Source: an uncultured Duodenibacillus sp.
Lineage (GTDB): Bacteria; Pseudomonadota; Gammaproteobacteria; Burkholderiales; Burkholderiaceae_F
Direction: 5' to 3'
Assembly: GCA_944390145.1 (NCBI GenBank)
Contig: CALXOY010000012.1
Location: 1 to 55,763 of the forward strand
Length of the DNA stretch: 55,763 nucleotides
Below the pieces are notes generated by a model, which had not been told where the DNA came from, did not search any database, and was given only the letters and a program-made list of their open reading frames with translations. Numbering within the stretch: the stretch's first letter is position 1; each line of letters starts with the position of its first letter. A program made the translations under genes and the position numbers. Shown here one piece after another: positions 1 through 9,150 of this stretch.

Positions 1-720
1 CGCCTGGACGCAATGCGCCGCGACTTTGTCGCCAACGTCTCGCACGAACTGCGCACGCCGCTGACCGTGCTCACGGGTTTTCTCGACATGGCGCTGCACG
101 GCATTGATGAAAAGGCGCCCAGCAAGCTTGAACTACAGGCTTCGCACCTGCAGCTCATGCGCGAGCAGGCCGGCCGCATGCAGCGCCTGATCAACGACCT
201 GCTCACGCTCTCGCGGCTCGAAAACGAAGACAGCGCCAAGCCCGCCGAAATTATCAACCTCACGGCCATGCTCACCACCATTTCGGAGGAAATCCGCGTC
301 ATGGCTTCCGGCACGCACAAGGTGGAAACCGACGTTGCGCCGCACGTCTCGATGCGCGGCTGGCCCGATGAACTGCGAAGCGCCGTTGTGAACCTCATGA
401 CAAACGCCGTGCGCTACTCGCCTTCGGGCGGCTTGATTCAGCTTAAAAGCACCGTGCGCGAAAACGGCGCGATTGCGATCAGCGTCACCGACCACGGCAT
501 CGGCATTGCGGAAAAAGACATTCCGCGGCTCACCGAGCGCTTTTATCGCGTGGACAAGTCCCGCTCGCGCGACACGGGCGGCACGGGGCTGGGGCTCGCG
601 ATCGTCAAGCACGTGCTCATCCACCATAACGCGACAATGCATATTGAAAGCAAGCTCGGAGAGGGCTCGACCTTCACAATGGTGTTTCCAGCTTCGTTGA
701 ATGTGTCGGGAGCGATGTGA
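1..720 (+). CDS. phoR: PhoR-type sensor histidine kinase, C-terminal part
   Basis: The reading frame is open from the first base, so the 5' part lies outside the window; about 239 residues are visible. Near the start is the H-box (SHELRTPLTVL) carrying the phospho-accepting histidine, then the dimerisation helix and an HATPase domain with the N-box region (NLMTNAVRYSP), DHGIGI and the glycine lid GTGLGLAIVKH. The run RRDFVANVSHELRTPLTVL is the typical PhoR wording, so this is probably the inner-membrane kinase that activates PhoB under phosphate limitation. The membrane and PAS parts and phoB are not in view. It is convergent with ybeY. Confidence 0.85.
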   Translation, partial: RLDAMRRDFVANVSHELRTPLTVLTGFLDMALHGIDEKAPSKLELQASHLQLMREQAGRMQRLINDLLTLSRLENEDSAKPAEIINLTAMLTTISEEIRVMASGTHKVETDVAPHVSMRGWPDELRSAVVNLMTNAVRYSPSGGLIQLKSTVRENGAIAISVTDHGIGIAEKDIPRLTERFYRVDKSRSRDTGGTGLGLAIVKHVLIHHNATMHIESKLGEGSTFTMVFPASLNVSGAM

Positions 721-736
721 GAAGCACAACGAGAAA

Positions 737-769
737 ATGCAGGCAGGACCTTCAAGCCTTCTCCTGCAT
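737..769. terminator. Possible bidirectional terminator hairpin
   Basis: ATGCAGG at 737-743 pairs perfectly with CCTGCAT at 763-769 between the convergent ends of phoR and ybeY. There is no clear T-run on either side, so this may only be a 3'-end stabilising hairpin. Confidence 0.35.
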
Positions 770-778
770 CCATTACCA

Positions 779-1237
779 TCAATGTGCACGCGCTCGATCT
801 GAATAAGGGTTCGGGAAACCCAGCTCCTTCATGATGACGCGCTCGCGCGCTTCCATCTCTTCGGCCTCTTGGTCTGTCTCATGGTCCCACCCCTGCGCGT
901 GCAGCGTGGAGTGAATGAGAAGGTGTGCAAGATGCGCGCGAAATGACTTGTTCTGCTCTTTTGCTTCCCGCTCCAGCACCGGCGTGCAGATCACGATGTC
1001 AGCTTGTGCGACCGGTTCGTGCTGGTAGTCAAAGGTGAGCACATTGGTGGCGTAGTCGCGCTCGCGGTAAGTTTTGTTGAGAGAATGCCCCTCTTCTTCA
1101 CCGACAAAACGCACGCAGAGTTCTGCAGGAACGTCTAGCGCCGCTTCCATCCAAGCTGACATTTCCGCGCGCGTTGGAAGCCGTTTTTCTGCACCGTCGG
1201 CGCGTTCAAAGCTGACTGTGAGCTTCTTCTTTGCCAT
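779..1237 (-). CDS. ybeY: Endoribonuclease YbeY (16S rRNA maturation factor)
   Basis: YbeY is a single-strand-specific, zinc-dependent endoribonuclease needed for 16S rRNA 3'-end maturation and ribosome quality control. The 152-residue protein has the family metal motif near its C-terminus (HSTLHAQGWDH, an H-x3-H-x5-H pattern). The start at 1237 is chosen because AGGAGA lies at SD distance; a longer open frame upstream runs inside phoH and has no family resemblance. The start lies 32 bases inside the end of phoH, so the two are translationally linked. The ybeZ-ybeY order is the one conserved in proteobacteria. Confidence 0.93.
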   Translation of the reverse strand: MAKKKLTVSFERADGAEKRLPTRAEMSAWMEAALDVPAELCVRFVGEEEGHSLNKTYRERDYATNVLTFDYQHEPVAQADIVICTPVLEREAKEQNKSFRAHLAHLLIHSTLHAQGWDHETDQEAEEMEARERVIMKELGFPNPYSDRARAH

Positions 1238-2243
1238 CGCTTTCTCCTTTTGCCCTGCGAGAGACTTCTCGCTTAGCCTGCTCTTCTTCTTCTGCCGCTT
1301 TTTCTGCTTTCTCGTAAGCACGCACAATGGCTCCCACCAGGGGGTGACGCACAACATCCTCGGTCGTAAAGTGCACGATGCTGATGCCTCTGACGTCTTC
1401 CAGCACCTTGCAGGCATGCGCCAGACCGCTTTTCACACCTTTGGGCAAGTCCACCTGCGTGGCGTCGCCCGTGATCACCGCCCGTGTGCCGAAGCCGATG
1501 CGGGTTAAGAACATCTTCATCTGTTCGGGCGTTGTGTTTTGCGCTTCGTCGAGAATCACAAAGGCGTTGTTGAGCGTTCTGCCGCGCATGAACGCCAGCG
1601 GTGCGATTTCAATGATCTGCTTTTCGATCAGGCGCTGCGTTTTCTCAAAGCCGAACAGATCAAAGAGCGCGTCGTAAAGCGGCCTCAGATAGGGATCGAC
1701 TTTCTGCACCAGATCGCCCGGTAGAAAGCCCAGACGCTCCCCGGCCTCAATTGCCGGACGCGTGAGAATGATGCGCTCGACAGCATCCCGCTCATAGGCG
1801 TCCACCGCGGCGGCCACGGCAAGGTATGTTTTGCCGGTGCCAGCCGGTCCCACGCCAAAGACAACATCCGTCTGCATGATGGCCTGCAGGTACTTTTTCT
1901 GGTTTGGGGTTCTCGGTTGCAGCCCTGCTCGGCGGGTTTTCAGAATGAACGCTTCATCGTCATCCAGATCTGCTCCGCTTTGCTCGCTTAACACCGCCAT
2001 TTGCACGTCGTTGACAGTGATTTCTTCTCCGGCGTGCACGCGTGCCGCACAGGCCTGCAACACAGCAAAAGCCTTCGGGGCTTCCTTGCCTGAAATCTGA
2101 AAATGACTTCCCCGACGGGTGATCTTGGCATCAAATGCTGTTTCAATTTGCCGCAGATTCTCGTCAAGCGGCCCCACAAGCATGGCGAGTTCACCCGCTG
2201 TGGAGTCAAAGACGTACACAAAATCCTTCAGGTCTTTTTTCAT
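1206..2243 (-). CDS. ybeZ: PhoH-like ATPase (YbeZ)
   Basis: 345-residue PhoH-family P-loop ATPase, related to helicase cores and a known functional partner of YbeY in ribosome or RNA metabolism. An N-terminal region precedes Walker A (GPAGTGKTYLAVA), then LTRPAIEAGERLGFLPGD, Walker B (VILDEAQNTTPEQ) and ITGDATQVDLP, all diagnostic. The C-terminus is highly charged (Glu/Lys/Arg) and overlaps the start of ybeY. The ATG at 2243 is preferred because homologues begin close to this point; an upstream in-frame ATG at 2297 would add 18 residues. In many proteobacteria miaB lies directly upstream; here a GTPase gene is interposed. Confidence 0.92.
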   Translation of the reverse strand: MKKDLKDFVYVFDSTAGELAMLVGPLDENLRQIETAFDAKITRRGSHFQISGKEAPKAFAVLQACAARVHAGEEITVNDVQMAVLSEQSGADLDDDEAFILKTRRAGLQPRTPNQKKYLQAIMQTDVVFGVGPAGTGKTYLAVAAAVDAYERDAVERIILTRPAIEAGERLGFLPGDLVQKVDPYLRPLYDALFDLFGFEKTQRLIEKQIIEIAPLAFMRGRTLNNAFVILDEAQNTTPEQMKMFLTRIGFGTRAVITGDATQVDLPKGVKSGLAHACKVLEDVRGISIVHFTTEDVVRHPLVGAIVRAYEKAEKAAEEEEQAKREVSRRAKGESDGKEEAHSQL

Positions 2244-2368
2244 TACCTTGTCTGCAAAATTAAAAGAACGCACAACCTGTTGAAGATACAGAATCAACTG
2301 ACAAATGCATAATCGCGAACCGTTTTATGATTTTCACTATTCTGTTCATATCCAACTTTCGGCGACAT

Positions 2369-3784
2369 CTAAAACGATTCATTGCCTTTATGCAGAGTTT
2401 GCAAAATCTTGTCGACCACAGAATTTATCTTTATAGAGAATGGCCTTATCTCATACTGTTTAACAGCATCCTCAGTAAGGGCAATCCAATGCTTTGGATA
2501 TTCCCCCTCACTCCAATTTCCTCTGCCTCTGCCAAAATGTGCAACCGCTAGATACAGAAGGACGGCATTTACGCAAAATTTTTCCAGCGCTTCGTCTGAC
2601 CAAGTGACAGCTGTGCCATTGAGTTCCTTCTTGTGGTTATAAGCCACGGCAAGCCCTGCCCCTCCGAGCGCCCCAACAACAGCGCCAATCAACGTTCCCA
2701 GCCCCAAAGACAAACCACCTGTGGCCAGGTCACTGGCTAAGCCGCCAGCCGCGCCCGTGCCGATGGCTCCTGCAACAGCGGCTGGAGCTGCAGGGACAGA
2801 ACTGCTGACGTTCCAATCCGTCTGCAGCCGATTCAGCAGTTCCTTTCTAACGCCCTTGCCCTTCAGTTCGTTGATGGCGATCAGCTTGTCCGTCAAGGCG
2901 CAAAAATCATCCGCTGCACGGGAAGCAAGCGCTGTCTGAGCGGCACTGATCGGATCATGAAGCGTTTCGTGCTTAAACAATCCCAAACGCTTGCCGAAGA
3001 ATTTGATTTGATCCATCAAGGAGGCGTTTTCTGCCACTTCCCGATCATTGGCTAATTTCTCAAGGTAGTGCGACAGAGCCTCAATGCTGGAGTTGTATTG
3101 AGCCAGTCTCTTGCGCTTCCAGACGTCTCTTAAAGCCTGCATCGTGCTCTGCAAATCCTCCGGCAGAGCCTTGGCGATGGCGTCAAAGAGCGCAAATTCT
3201 TGCACCCAGCATCGTGCAAACGCATCCATGGAAAGAACGGAGCTCACAATGGGGTACGCTGACATCGCGTTCTTCCACCGGTCCACGTCTGCTTTCTCGG
3301 CTTCGGGCGTCTTGGGCTGTCCGATCTGGTTGAGCAAAACAATCACTGGTTTGCCAATCCACTCCAGAATCTTCATTTCAGCGCTGACGTAGGGCGCGGT
3401 ATCAGGCAGCTCCGTTGCATTGACAAGATAGAGAACAACGCTCGAAACGTCCTTTACATGCTTTAACGCCTTCTGGTTGAGCCAGAGGGCTTTATTCGCC
3501 ACGCGATCCCACACTTCCGACAAAAACCAGCCGACGGGGTTGGAGCGCCCTTCGAGGCGCTTGGCCAGGGCAACCGAATTCCCAAACCCCGGCGTATCCC
3601 ACAGAATGAGCTCCCCGCCCTCGGGCGTGCGGGCCAAAACATAGTCGTCCGTTGTTTCCGTGACGTGCGCCCGGTCGGCGATCTCTCCAACATCCCGGGA
3701 CAACAAGGTGCGTGCAAGGGTGGTTTTGCCGATATTAGTGTGACTGACAAGACTTAAATGAATTCGCAACGGATCGTTAGGCAT
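2369..3784 (-). CDS. DUF3482-type membrane-associated GTPase
   Basis: 471-residue Era/TrmE-like small GTPase with a long C-terminal extension. The P-loop is near residue 14 (SHTNIGKTTL, with Ser replacing the usual first Gly), the G3 motif is WDTPGFGNS and the G4 position reads LLNQIG instead of NKxD. Residues about 329-378 are a Gly/Ala-rich hydrophobic stretch able to enter a membrane, as in DUF3482 proteins. The start at 3784 has AAGGA seven bases upstream; earlier in-frame ATGs lack an SD. DUF3482 GTPases are, as I recall, usually neighbours of DUF2868 membrane proteins; the DUF2868 gene here is at 37378-38934. The cellular role is unknown. It separates miaB from ybeZ. Confidence 0.75.
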   Translation of the reverse strand: MPNDPLRIHLSLVSHTNIGKTTLARTLLSRDVGEIADRAHVTETTDDYVLARTPEGGELILWDTPGFGNSVALAKRLEGRSNPVGWFLSEVWDRVANKALWLNQKALKHVKDVSSVVLYLVNATELPDTAPYVSAEMKILEWIGKPVIVLLNQIGQPKTPEAEKADVDRWKNAMSAYPIVSSVLSMDAFARCWVQEFALFDAIAKALPEDLQSTMQALRDVWKRKRLAQYNSSIEALSHYLEKLANDREVAENASLMDQIKFFGKRLGLFKHETLHDPISAAQTALASRAADDFCALTDKLIAINELKGKGVRKELLNRLQTDWNVSSSVPAAPAAVAGAIGTGAAGGLASDLATGGLSLGLGTLIGAVVGALGGAGLAVAYNHKKELNGTAVTWSDEALEKFCVNAVLLYLAVAHFGRGRGNWSEGEYPKHWIALTEDAVKQYEIRPFSIKINSVVDKILQTLHKGNESF

Positions 3785-4005
3785 TATTAATTCCTTCATG
3801 TCACTACGACTGATTGAATGTGATGCTGTAAATTGCACAGCCAAAAAGTGTTTTTCATTGTGGCTCGTAGGTTTTGCCTTATCACTCTTCACGCAAAGGC
3901 GTGATGTGAATTACTCTGCATTCAATCAATTCCAGACGCGCTAGAAATTACACCCTTGTGAGACGAGGCTGTTTTTTTGGCAGATATCCAATTTTGCGCA
4001 CTCCT

Positions 4006-5340
4006 TCAGGAATTTATCCAGGTCAGTTCCCCACCAAGTGTATGGGGATACACCTCCGTAATACGGATGTTGGCCATCTGCCCAATCAACGACTCATCCC
4101 CCTTGAAATTCACAACGCGATTGTTGTCTGTGCGTGCAGACAAAAGCCCTTCGCCTTTTTTTGCCTTTCCAAAAACAAGGCAGCGCTCGATATTGCCCAC
4201 CATTGATTGCGAAATTTCCGTCGCCTTCGCATCAATCACCGCCTGCAGGTGCTGCAAACGTTTGAGCTTGACATCCTGCGGCGTGTCGTCCTTGTAGGAT
4301 GCGGCGGGTGTTCCGGGTCTCGGAGAAAATACAAAGGAAAAGCTTGCGTCAAACCCAACTTCTCGGATCAACCGCATTGTTTCTTCAAAGTCCTCTTCGG
4401 TTTCACCAGGAAAACCAACAATGAAGTCCGTGGCAATGCTGATGTCAGGACGCACAGCACGTAACTTGGCTATTCGATCCAAATACCAGTCATGTGTGTA
4501 GCCGCGCTTCATGGTGCTCAAGATCTTGTCAGAGCCGCTTTGGACAGGAAGATGCACGTGATTGGCAAGCTTCGGGAGCTTTCCATAGGCTTCGATCAAG
4601 CGGTCTGAGAATTCCTTTGGATGGCTTGTTGTGTAGCGGATGCGTTCAATTCCGGGAATCTCGTGGACATATTCCAGCAGTGCTGCAAAATCAACAGGAT
4701 TTCCGTCAGGTCCTCTGCCGCGATAGGCATTGACATTTTGTCCAAGCAAAGTGAGTTCCTTCACTCCCTGTGAAGCAAGGTGAGCGCATTCGACCAGCAC
4801 GTCCATCAGGGGTCGGCTGATTTCCTCGCCGCGGGTATAGGGAACAACGCAGTATGAGCAGTACTTGCTGCAGCCCTCCATGACGGAGACAAAGGCTGTT
4901 GCCCCAGTTGCTGTCGGAGGCGGCAGGCAGTCAAATTTTTCAATTTCAGGAAACGCAATATCAACCTGAGCTTTTCCTGTGCGCTCGCGTTCCTTCAAGA
5001 GTTGAGGGAGTCGATGCAGGGTCTGAGGACCAAAAACCGCGTCAACCCAAGGCGAACGGGAAAGGATTCTTCTTCCTTCCTGACTGGCAACACAGCCGCC
5101 CACTGCGATCCGCATCGTGGGCTTTTCCTTTTTAAGCTCACGCAGCCGTCCCAAGTCAGAAAAGGTTTTTTCCTGTGCTTTTTCACGGATGGAGCATGTC
5201 ACGACCACAAGAAGATCTGCATCTTCAGGTGTAGCCGTACGTTCGTACCCCTCTTCACGCATCAAATCAATGATGCGTGCGGAGTCATAGTCATTCATTT
5301 GGCAGCCGAAGCTGCGAAGATAGATTTTTTTTGCGTTCAC
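4006..5340 (-). CDS. miaB: tRNA-2-methylthio-N6-dimethylallyladenosine synthase MiaB
   Basis: Radical-SAM methylthiotransferase that converts i6A37 to ms2i6A37 in tRNAs reading UNN codons. The 444 residues show the N-terminal UPF0004 domain with its three cluster cysteines (FGCQMND, VTCSIRE, GGCVAS), the radical-SAM CxxxCxxC motif (CSKYCSYC) followed by VPYTRGEE, and a C-terminal TRAM domain. The start is a GTG at 5340, with no strong SD; the next ATG would delete the essential first cysteine. A run of eight A residues follows the third codon. Confidence 0.95.
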   Translation of the reverse strand: MNAKKIYLRSFGCQMNDYDSARIIDLMREEGYERTATPEDADLLVVVTCSIREKAQEKTFSDLGRLRELKKEKPTMRIAVGGCVASQEGRRILSRSPWVDAVFGPQTLHRLPQLLKERERTGKAQVDIAFPEIEKFDCLPPPTATGATAFVSVMEGCSKYCSYCVVPYTRGEEISRPLMDVLVECAHLASQGVKELTLLGQNVNAYRGRGPDGNPVDFAALLEYVHEIPGIERIRYTTSHPKEFSDRLIEAYGKLPKLANHVHLPVQSGSDKILSTMKRGYTHDWYLDRIAKLRAVRPDISIATDFIVGFPGETEEDFEETMRLIREVGFDASFSFVFSPRPGTPAASYKDDTPQDVKLKRLQHLQAVIDAKATEISQSMVGNIERCLVFGKAKKGEGLLSARTDNNRVVNFKGDESLIGQMANIRITEVYPHTLGGELTWINS

Positions 5341-5673
5341 GGTTTACGTCCGGTGGCGTTATTAATTTATTTATTCAAAACATTGATCCATTAAAAGGAC
5401 ATTGTTTCTAGCACATGTATTATTTTAATTTCGCTTATCTCTTTAATTTGATAAATTCCAGAAGTTGTCTAGTCAAATATATTTGACTATTGATATTAAC
5501 ATCACATTTTTAGATATATACATAGCTACAAAATCATTCCTAATTGTCCATTGATCATTTGTGGGGCATCACTCATGGCTTAATTTAAGCCCCCTAATTT
5601 TTTCACACTCACTGTTTAGAAAATGGACTGTTGCTAAGAAGCGCTATTTCTCAAACGAGCAATAAATAAAAAG
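5341..5673. other. AT-rich intergenic stretch before miaB
   Basis: 333 bases, clearly more AT-rich than miaB, between the miaB start and the acyltransferase stop. No gene is seen. It should hold the miaB promoter on the minus strand. The one marked structure is a 20-base perfect palindrome listed separately. Confidence 0.6.
5470..5489. repeat. 20-base perfect palindrome
   Basis: TAGTCAAATATATTTGACTA is its own reverse complement over all 20 bases. It lies about 130 bases upstream of the miaB start. It could be an operator for a dimeric regulator or a short cruciform; the bound protein, if any, is unknown. Confidence 0.5.
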
Positions 5674-7626
5674 TCACGGTCTATTTTGCATTTGTGCAGC
5701 TTGCTCAAACACAGGATCCAACCATGAAGCGTGATCTCTCGCCCAATTCCGCAAAATGTGATCCTCATCGCGATACGCCCTAAGATCACAATGACCTTGT
5801 GGGCAGACTTTTGAGGCGCTTTCTATCAACTGAACTCGGCTTGGTAAAAACTTTTTTATTTTTTCGTTGCCATCTTTCCATGTTGATTCCTTAGGCAACG
5901 GAGAAATGATTGGTATTTGCTTCCATTCATTCCAAGGAACAGCATTTCCTTCCCATAATGCTTTTCTAAAATAATTTCTCTTCCGAAATTCGTCTGATCC
6001 TTTTTTTACCCATGGAATATCCATTAATACAAAAACTTTTCCACCACGTGCAATAAATTCATCTAATATTTTCTTTAACTTTTCGCCACGTCGACTTCCG
6101 TTTTCATCTCCTAAACCAGAGTACATTCCCCATTTTTGTCCGAGAAGTAGCACTTTAATTTCTTTGGATTCTAACAGTTTATGAAATTTGGTCGCGGCAT
6201 TTAAACAAGAATTAGTAACATTATTTGGATCGCTTTCCGCACCGTCAGTTATAAAACACGCTCCAGAATACAGCAATACCGAATTTATCCCAAGTTTTTT
6301 TGAAGATTCTATAACTCTATCAAAATACATTCCTACGTGAGAGTCTCCAGCAACAAGTATTGTAGGTTTAGGATTTGTACCAGAGACAGATACATCCGCT
6401 CCGTTGATTGTCATAGTAGGATATGAGCTTGGGCTCCAACTCGGGTTTTTATTTAACGAATTAGTTGTACTCTGATCTAACCAAACTGGAGGAAAAACAC
6501 CTTTCCTAATTCCATACGGCAGAGATACACAAATTACGAGCATCAAAAAAAGAATAGGGACAATCAATTTTGAGTTATTTCTGCGCAATGGCACTTCAAT
6601 CAAAAAATACGACAAAATTGATACAAGTAAAACAAGAAATAGAACTCCCATCCTAGCTAAGAAAGTAGCTTCGCCAAAAATTAGATTAAAATAACAAATA
6701 AATGGCCAATGCCACAAATATAGCGAATAACTTATCAACCCGATGAATGCAATCGGACGCCAAGAAAGAATATTCCGATTTACAAACGAGTCAGAATTAG
6801 CTGTAATCAGTATTACAGCCCCTGTAACTGCAAGCAAAGTGATCCAATTAGGAATTAAGGAATTCGATGAGTAGAAAACGATAGACCCAATTATGAGTGC
6901 GATGCCAATAAGTGACAAGAAACTTCTAAATCCCTTACTTAATACGCTATCCATCCGAAATAAAAACAATTCGGTGTATGCCAAAATGATACCAAGTCCC
7001 AACTCCCAAAAACGGGTCAACGGAAAGTAAAACCTATACACTTGGTTTATTGTCAATACACAACTACCAAAAGATAAAAAAGTAAATAGAATTACAAATC
7101 CACCCAGATATTTATAATTCTTTTTACATATCTTCCAAATCAGTACACATAATAAAGGAAACAAGAGATAAAATTGTTCCTCTATTGAAAGACTCCAAAC
7201 ATGAAGTAAAGGGAGGGAACTAGTGTCAGTTGCAAAGTAATCGTTGGCATGGCTAATTAGTCGAAAATTCATAAAGAAGAAAGCACTACCAGCTATATAC
7301 TTTGTGATTGATTCGAATTCTTCTTTAAATAAAACTGCCCAACCAACAACAATAATAAAAACCAGAACAGCTATTAGGTTTGGAATAATTCTTTTAATTC
7401 TTTTAGTATAAAAATCTTTGAAGCTAAAATTATCTGCAATTAGCCCTCTAAAAATGATTCCAGAAATCAAGTACCCCGAAATCACAAAAAAGATATCTAC
7501 ACCTAAAAAGCCCCCAGGAAGGGCATTAGGAAATGCATGAAAAATAAGAACTGGAAGTACTGCTATCGCTCGAAGCCCTGTAATATCCTGACGCCATAGA
7601 TGTTTTTTAGCCAATGACTGCTTCAC
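5674..7626 (-). CDS. OafA/YrhL-type O-acyltransferase with SGNH domain
   Basis: 650-residue inner-membrane acyltransferase of the kind that O-acetylates LPS O-antigen or other surface glycans. Residues about 14-370 form the multi-pass acyltransferase-3 domain, opening with RQDITGLRAIAVLPVLIFHA and containing FLGVDIFFVISGYLI and SIEEQFYLLFP. The rest is a periplasmic SGNH-like domain with block I (VAGDSHVGMYF, the putative catalytic Ser) and a C-terminal DEDHILRNWA segment in the position of the catalytic Asp/His. Base composition is much more AT-rich than the flanking miaB and sdaA, a sign of horizontal acquisition. The gene stands alone. The substrate cannot be told from sequence. Confidence 0.88.
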   Translation of the reverse strand: MKQSLAKKHLWRQDITGLRAIAVLPVLIFHAFPNALPGGFLGVDIFFVISGYLISGIIFRGLIADNFSFKDFYTKRIKRIIPNLIAVLVFIIVVGWAVLFKEEFESITKYIAGSAFFFMNFRLISHANDYFATDTSSLPLLHVWSLSIEEQFYLLFPLLCVLIWKICKKNYKYLGGFVILFTFLSFGSCVLTINQVYRFYFPLTRFWELGLGIILAYTELFLFRMDSVLSKGFRSFLSLIGIALIIGSIVFYSSNSLIPNWITLLAVTGAVILITANSDSFVNRNILSWRPIAFIGLISYSLYLWHWPFICYFNLIFGEATFLARMGVLFLVLLVSILSYFLIEVPLRRNNSKLIVPILFLMLVICVSLPYGIRKGVFPPVWLDQSTTNSLNKNPSWSPSSYPTMTINGADVSVSGTNPKPTILVAGDSHVGMYFDRVIESSKKLGINSVLLYSGACFITDGAESDPNNVTNSCLNAATKFHKLLESKEIKVLLLGQKWGMYSGLGDENGSRRGEKLKKILDEFIARGGKVFVLMDIPWVKKGSDEFRKRNYFRKALWEGNAVPWNEWKQIPIISPLPKESTWKDGNEKIKKFLPSRVQLIESASKVCPQGHCDLRAYRDEDHILRNWARDHASWLDPVFEQAAQMQNRP

Positions 7627-7720
7627 GAGTTACCCCCAATCCGTTCAGTTTTCCGACCTACGCGCAAAATTTTCGACAAAAGCACGCCCTCGGTATTTAT
7701 CAATTGCCTAAGAAATGTTG

Positions 7721-7738
7721 AAAAAAGGCCTACGAGGC
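7721..7738 (-). terminator. Weak terminator after sdaA
   Basis: On the minus strand a short GCCT/AGGC hairpin is followed by six T residues (A-run at 7721-7726), just after the sdaA stop. The stem is only four to five base pairs. Confidence 0.3.
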
Positions 7739-7746
7739 ATGAGCAA

Positions 7747-9141
7747 TCAACACTCAACTATGTTGACTGCTAATCCGCCCCTGCTTGTTTCGCGGTACTT
7801 GGACTGCATATCCCGTCCAGTCTCAAACATCGTCTGCATAACGGCATCAAGACTGACGATGTGACTGCCGTCCCCAGCAAGCGCAAGTCGCGCAGCGTTC
7901 ACGGCTTTCACTGCGGCCACAGCGTTGCGCTCAATGCATGGGATCTGCACTTGTCCCGCAACAGGGTCACAAGTCAACCCAAGGCAGTGCTCCATGCCGA
8001 TCTCAGCAGCATTTTCCACCTGTCGGGGATTGGCCCCCAAAACAGCGGCTAGAGCACCTGCCGCCATGGAACAAGCAACACCTACTTCGCCCTGGCAGCC
8101 GACTTCTGCTCCTGAAATGGAGGCGTTACTCTTGTACAGCAACCCGATAGCGCCAGCAGTCAACAGGAAGTTTCTGATTCCTTCAGGATTTGCTCCCCGA
8201 ATAAACGTGCGATAGTACCGAAGCACTGCCGGAATAACACCCGCAGCGCCGTTTGTAGGGCTTGTCACGACGCGGCCGCCGCAAGCATTTTCTTCGCTGA
8301 CGGCAAACGCCCAGGCATTTATCCAATCGAGTGCGCAAAGAGGATCAGGAGCCGAGTTTTTGTTGACGAGGCGCTCTGCCAAGTGCTTTGCCCGACGCTT
8401 GACAGCAAAAGGCCCGGGCATGACGCCTTCCGTCTGCAGGCCTCTATTGATACAGTCATTCATCGCCTCCCAGATGAAATCCAACTTTTTGTTGATTTCC
8501 TCATCAGTGAGATCAACCCGCTCGTTGGCTCTGGCAATGTCTGCAAATGAAAGCTTTTGCTCTTCAGCAATGCGCAGAAGTTCCGCTCCGTTTTTGTATA
8601 TGAATGGAAGCTCTTTGACCCTTCCCTTTGCAACAGACTCTGGTTCATTCGGAATATCAGGATTTTGTTCACTGCCGGCTACGATAAAGCCCCCGCCCAC
8701 GGAGTAATAGCGACGGCTCAGCAGCACCTCTCTGCCGCTGTCCAACGCCGTCAGATCCATGGCATTAGTGTGGAAAGCACACACTTTATCGGCAGAAAAG
8801 ATGATGTCTTGCGACTCATCAAAGCTAATATTCTTGGTTCCTGCCAAACAAAGCAAATGCTGGGAATCTTCCTGCCTCAGGATGCGGCAGGAATCTGCAG
8901 GAGCGATGGTGGCCGGCGCTTTTCCTGAAAGTCCGAAGATAACCGCTTTGTCAGTCGCGTGTCCTCGTCCTGTGGCGCCGAGACTTCCCATCAGCTCGCA
9001 GACAACACGCTGCGTTTGCTCTAAAAGCCCCCTCTTCACCAATTCTTGGGAAAACAGCAACGCTGCCCGCATGGGCCCCACGGTGTGGCTTGAGCTTGGT
9101 CCAATACCAAGCTTGAACATTTCAAAAATGCTTGCGGCCAT
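7747..9141 (-). CDS. sdaA: L-serine dehydratase (iron-sulfur type)
   Basis: Converts L-serine to pyruvate and ammonia. The single chain of 464 residues has the N-terminal beta domain with GIGPSSSHTVGPM and the C-terminal alpha domain with ENACGGRVVTSPTNGAAG, GAEVGCQGEVGVACSMAAG and GLTCDPVAGQVQIPC, whose cysteines bind the catalytic 4Fe-4S cluster. Length and architecture match proteobacterial SdaA/SdaB. It starts nine bases after the stop of the GcvT-like gene, so the two are co-transcribed. A gcvT-sdaA pairing is known from glycine-cleavage operons in Burkholderia and Pseudomonas relatives, but gcvH and gcvP are missing here. Confidence 0.95.
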   Translation of the reverse strand: MAASIFEMFKLGIGPSSSHTVGPMRAALLFSQELVKRGLLEQTQRVVCELMGSLGATGRGHATDKAVIFGLSGKAPATIAPADSCRILRQEDSQHLLCLAGTKNISFDESQDIIFSADKVCAFHTNAMDLTALDSGREVLLSRRYYSVGGGFIVAGSEQNPDIPNEPESVAKGRVKELPFIYKNGAELLRIAEEQKLSFADIARANERVDLTDEEINKKLDFIWEAMNDCINRGLQTEGVMPGPFAVKRRAKHLAERLVNKNSAPDPLCALDWINAWAFAVSEENACGGRVVTSPTNGAAGVIPAVLRYYRTFIRGANPEGIRNFLLTAGAIGLLYKSNASISGAEVGCQGEVGVACSMAAGALAAVLGANPRQVENAAEIGMEHCLGLTCDPVAGQVQIPCIERNAVAAVKAVNAARLALAGDGSHIVSLDAVMQTMFETGRDMQSKYRETSRGGLAVNIVEC

Positions 9142-9150
9142 TGCGCCCTT

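Noticed and set aside
3811-3928. Ten-base inverted repeat TGATTGAATG / CATTCAATCA upstream of the GTPase
   Set aside because: Arms are about 100 bases apart, and no structure or promoter logic links them; may be chance.
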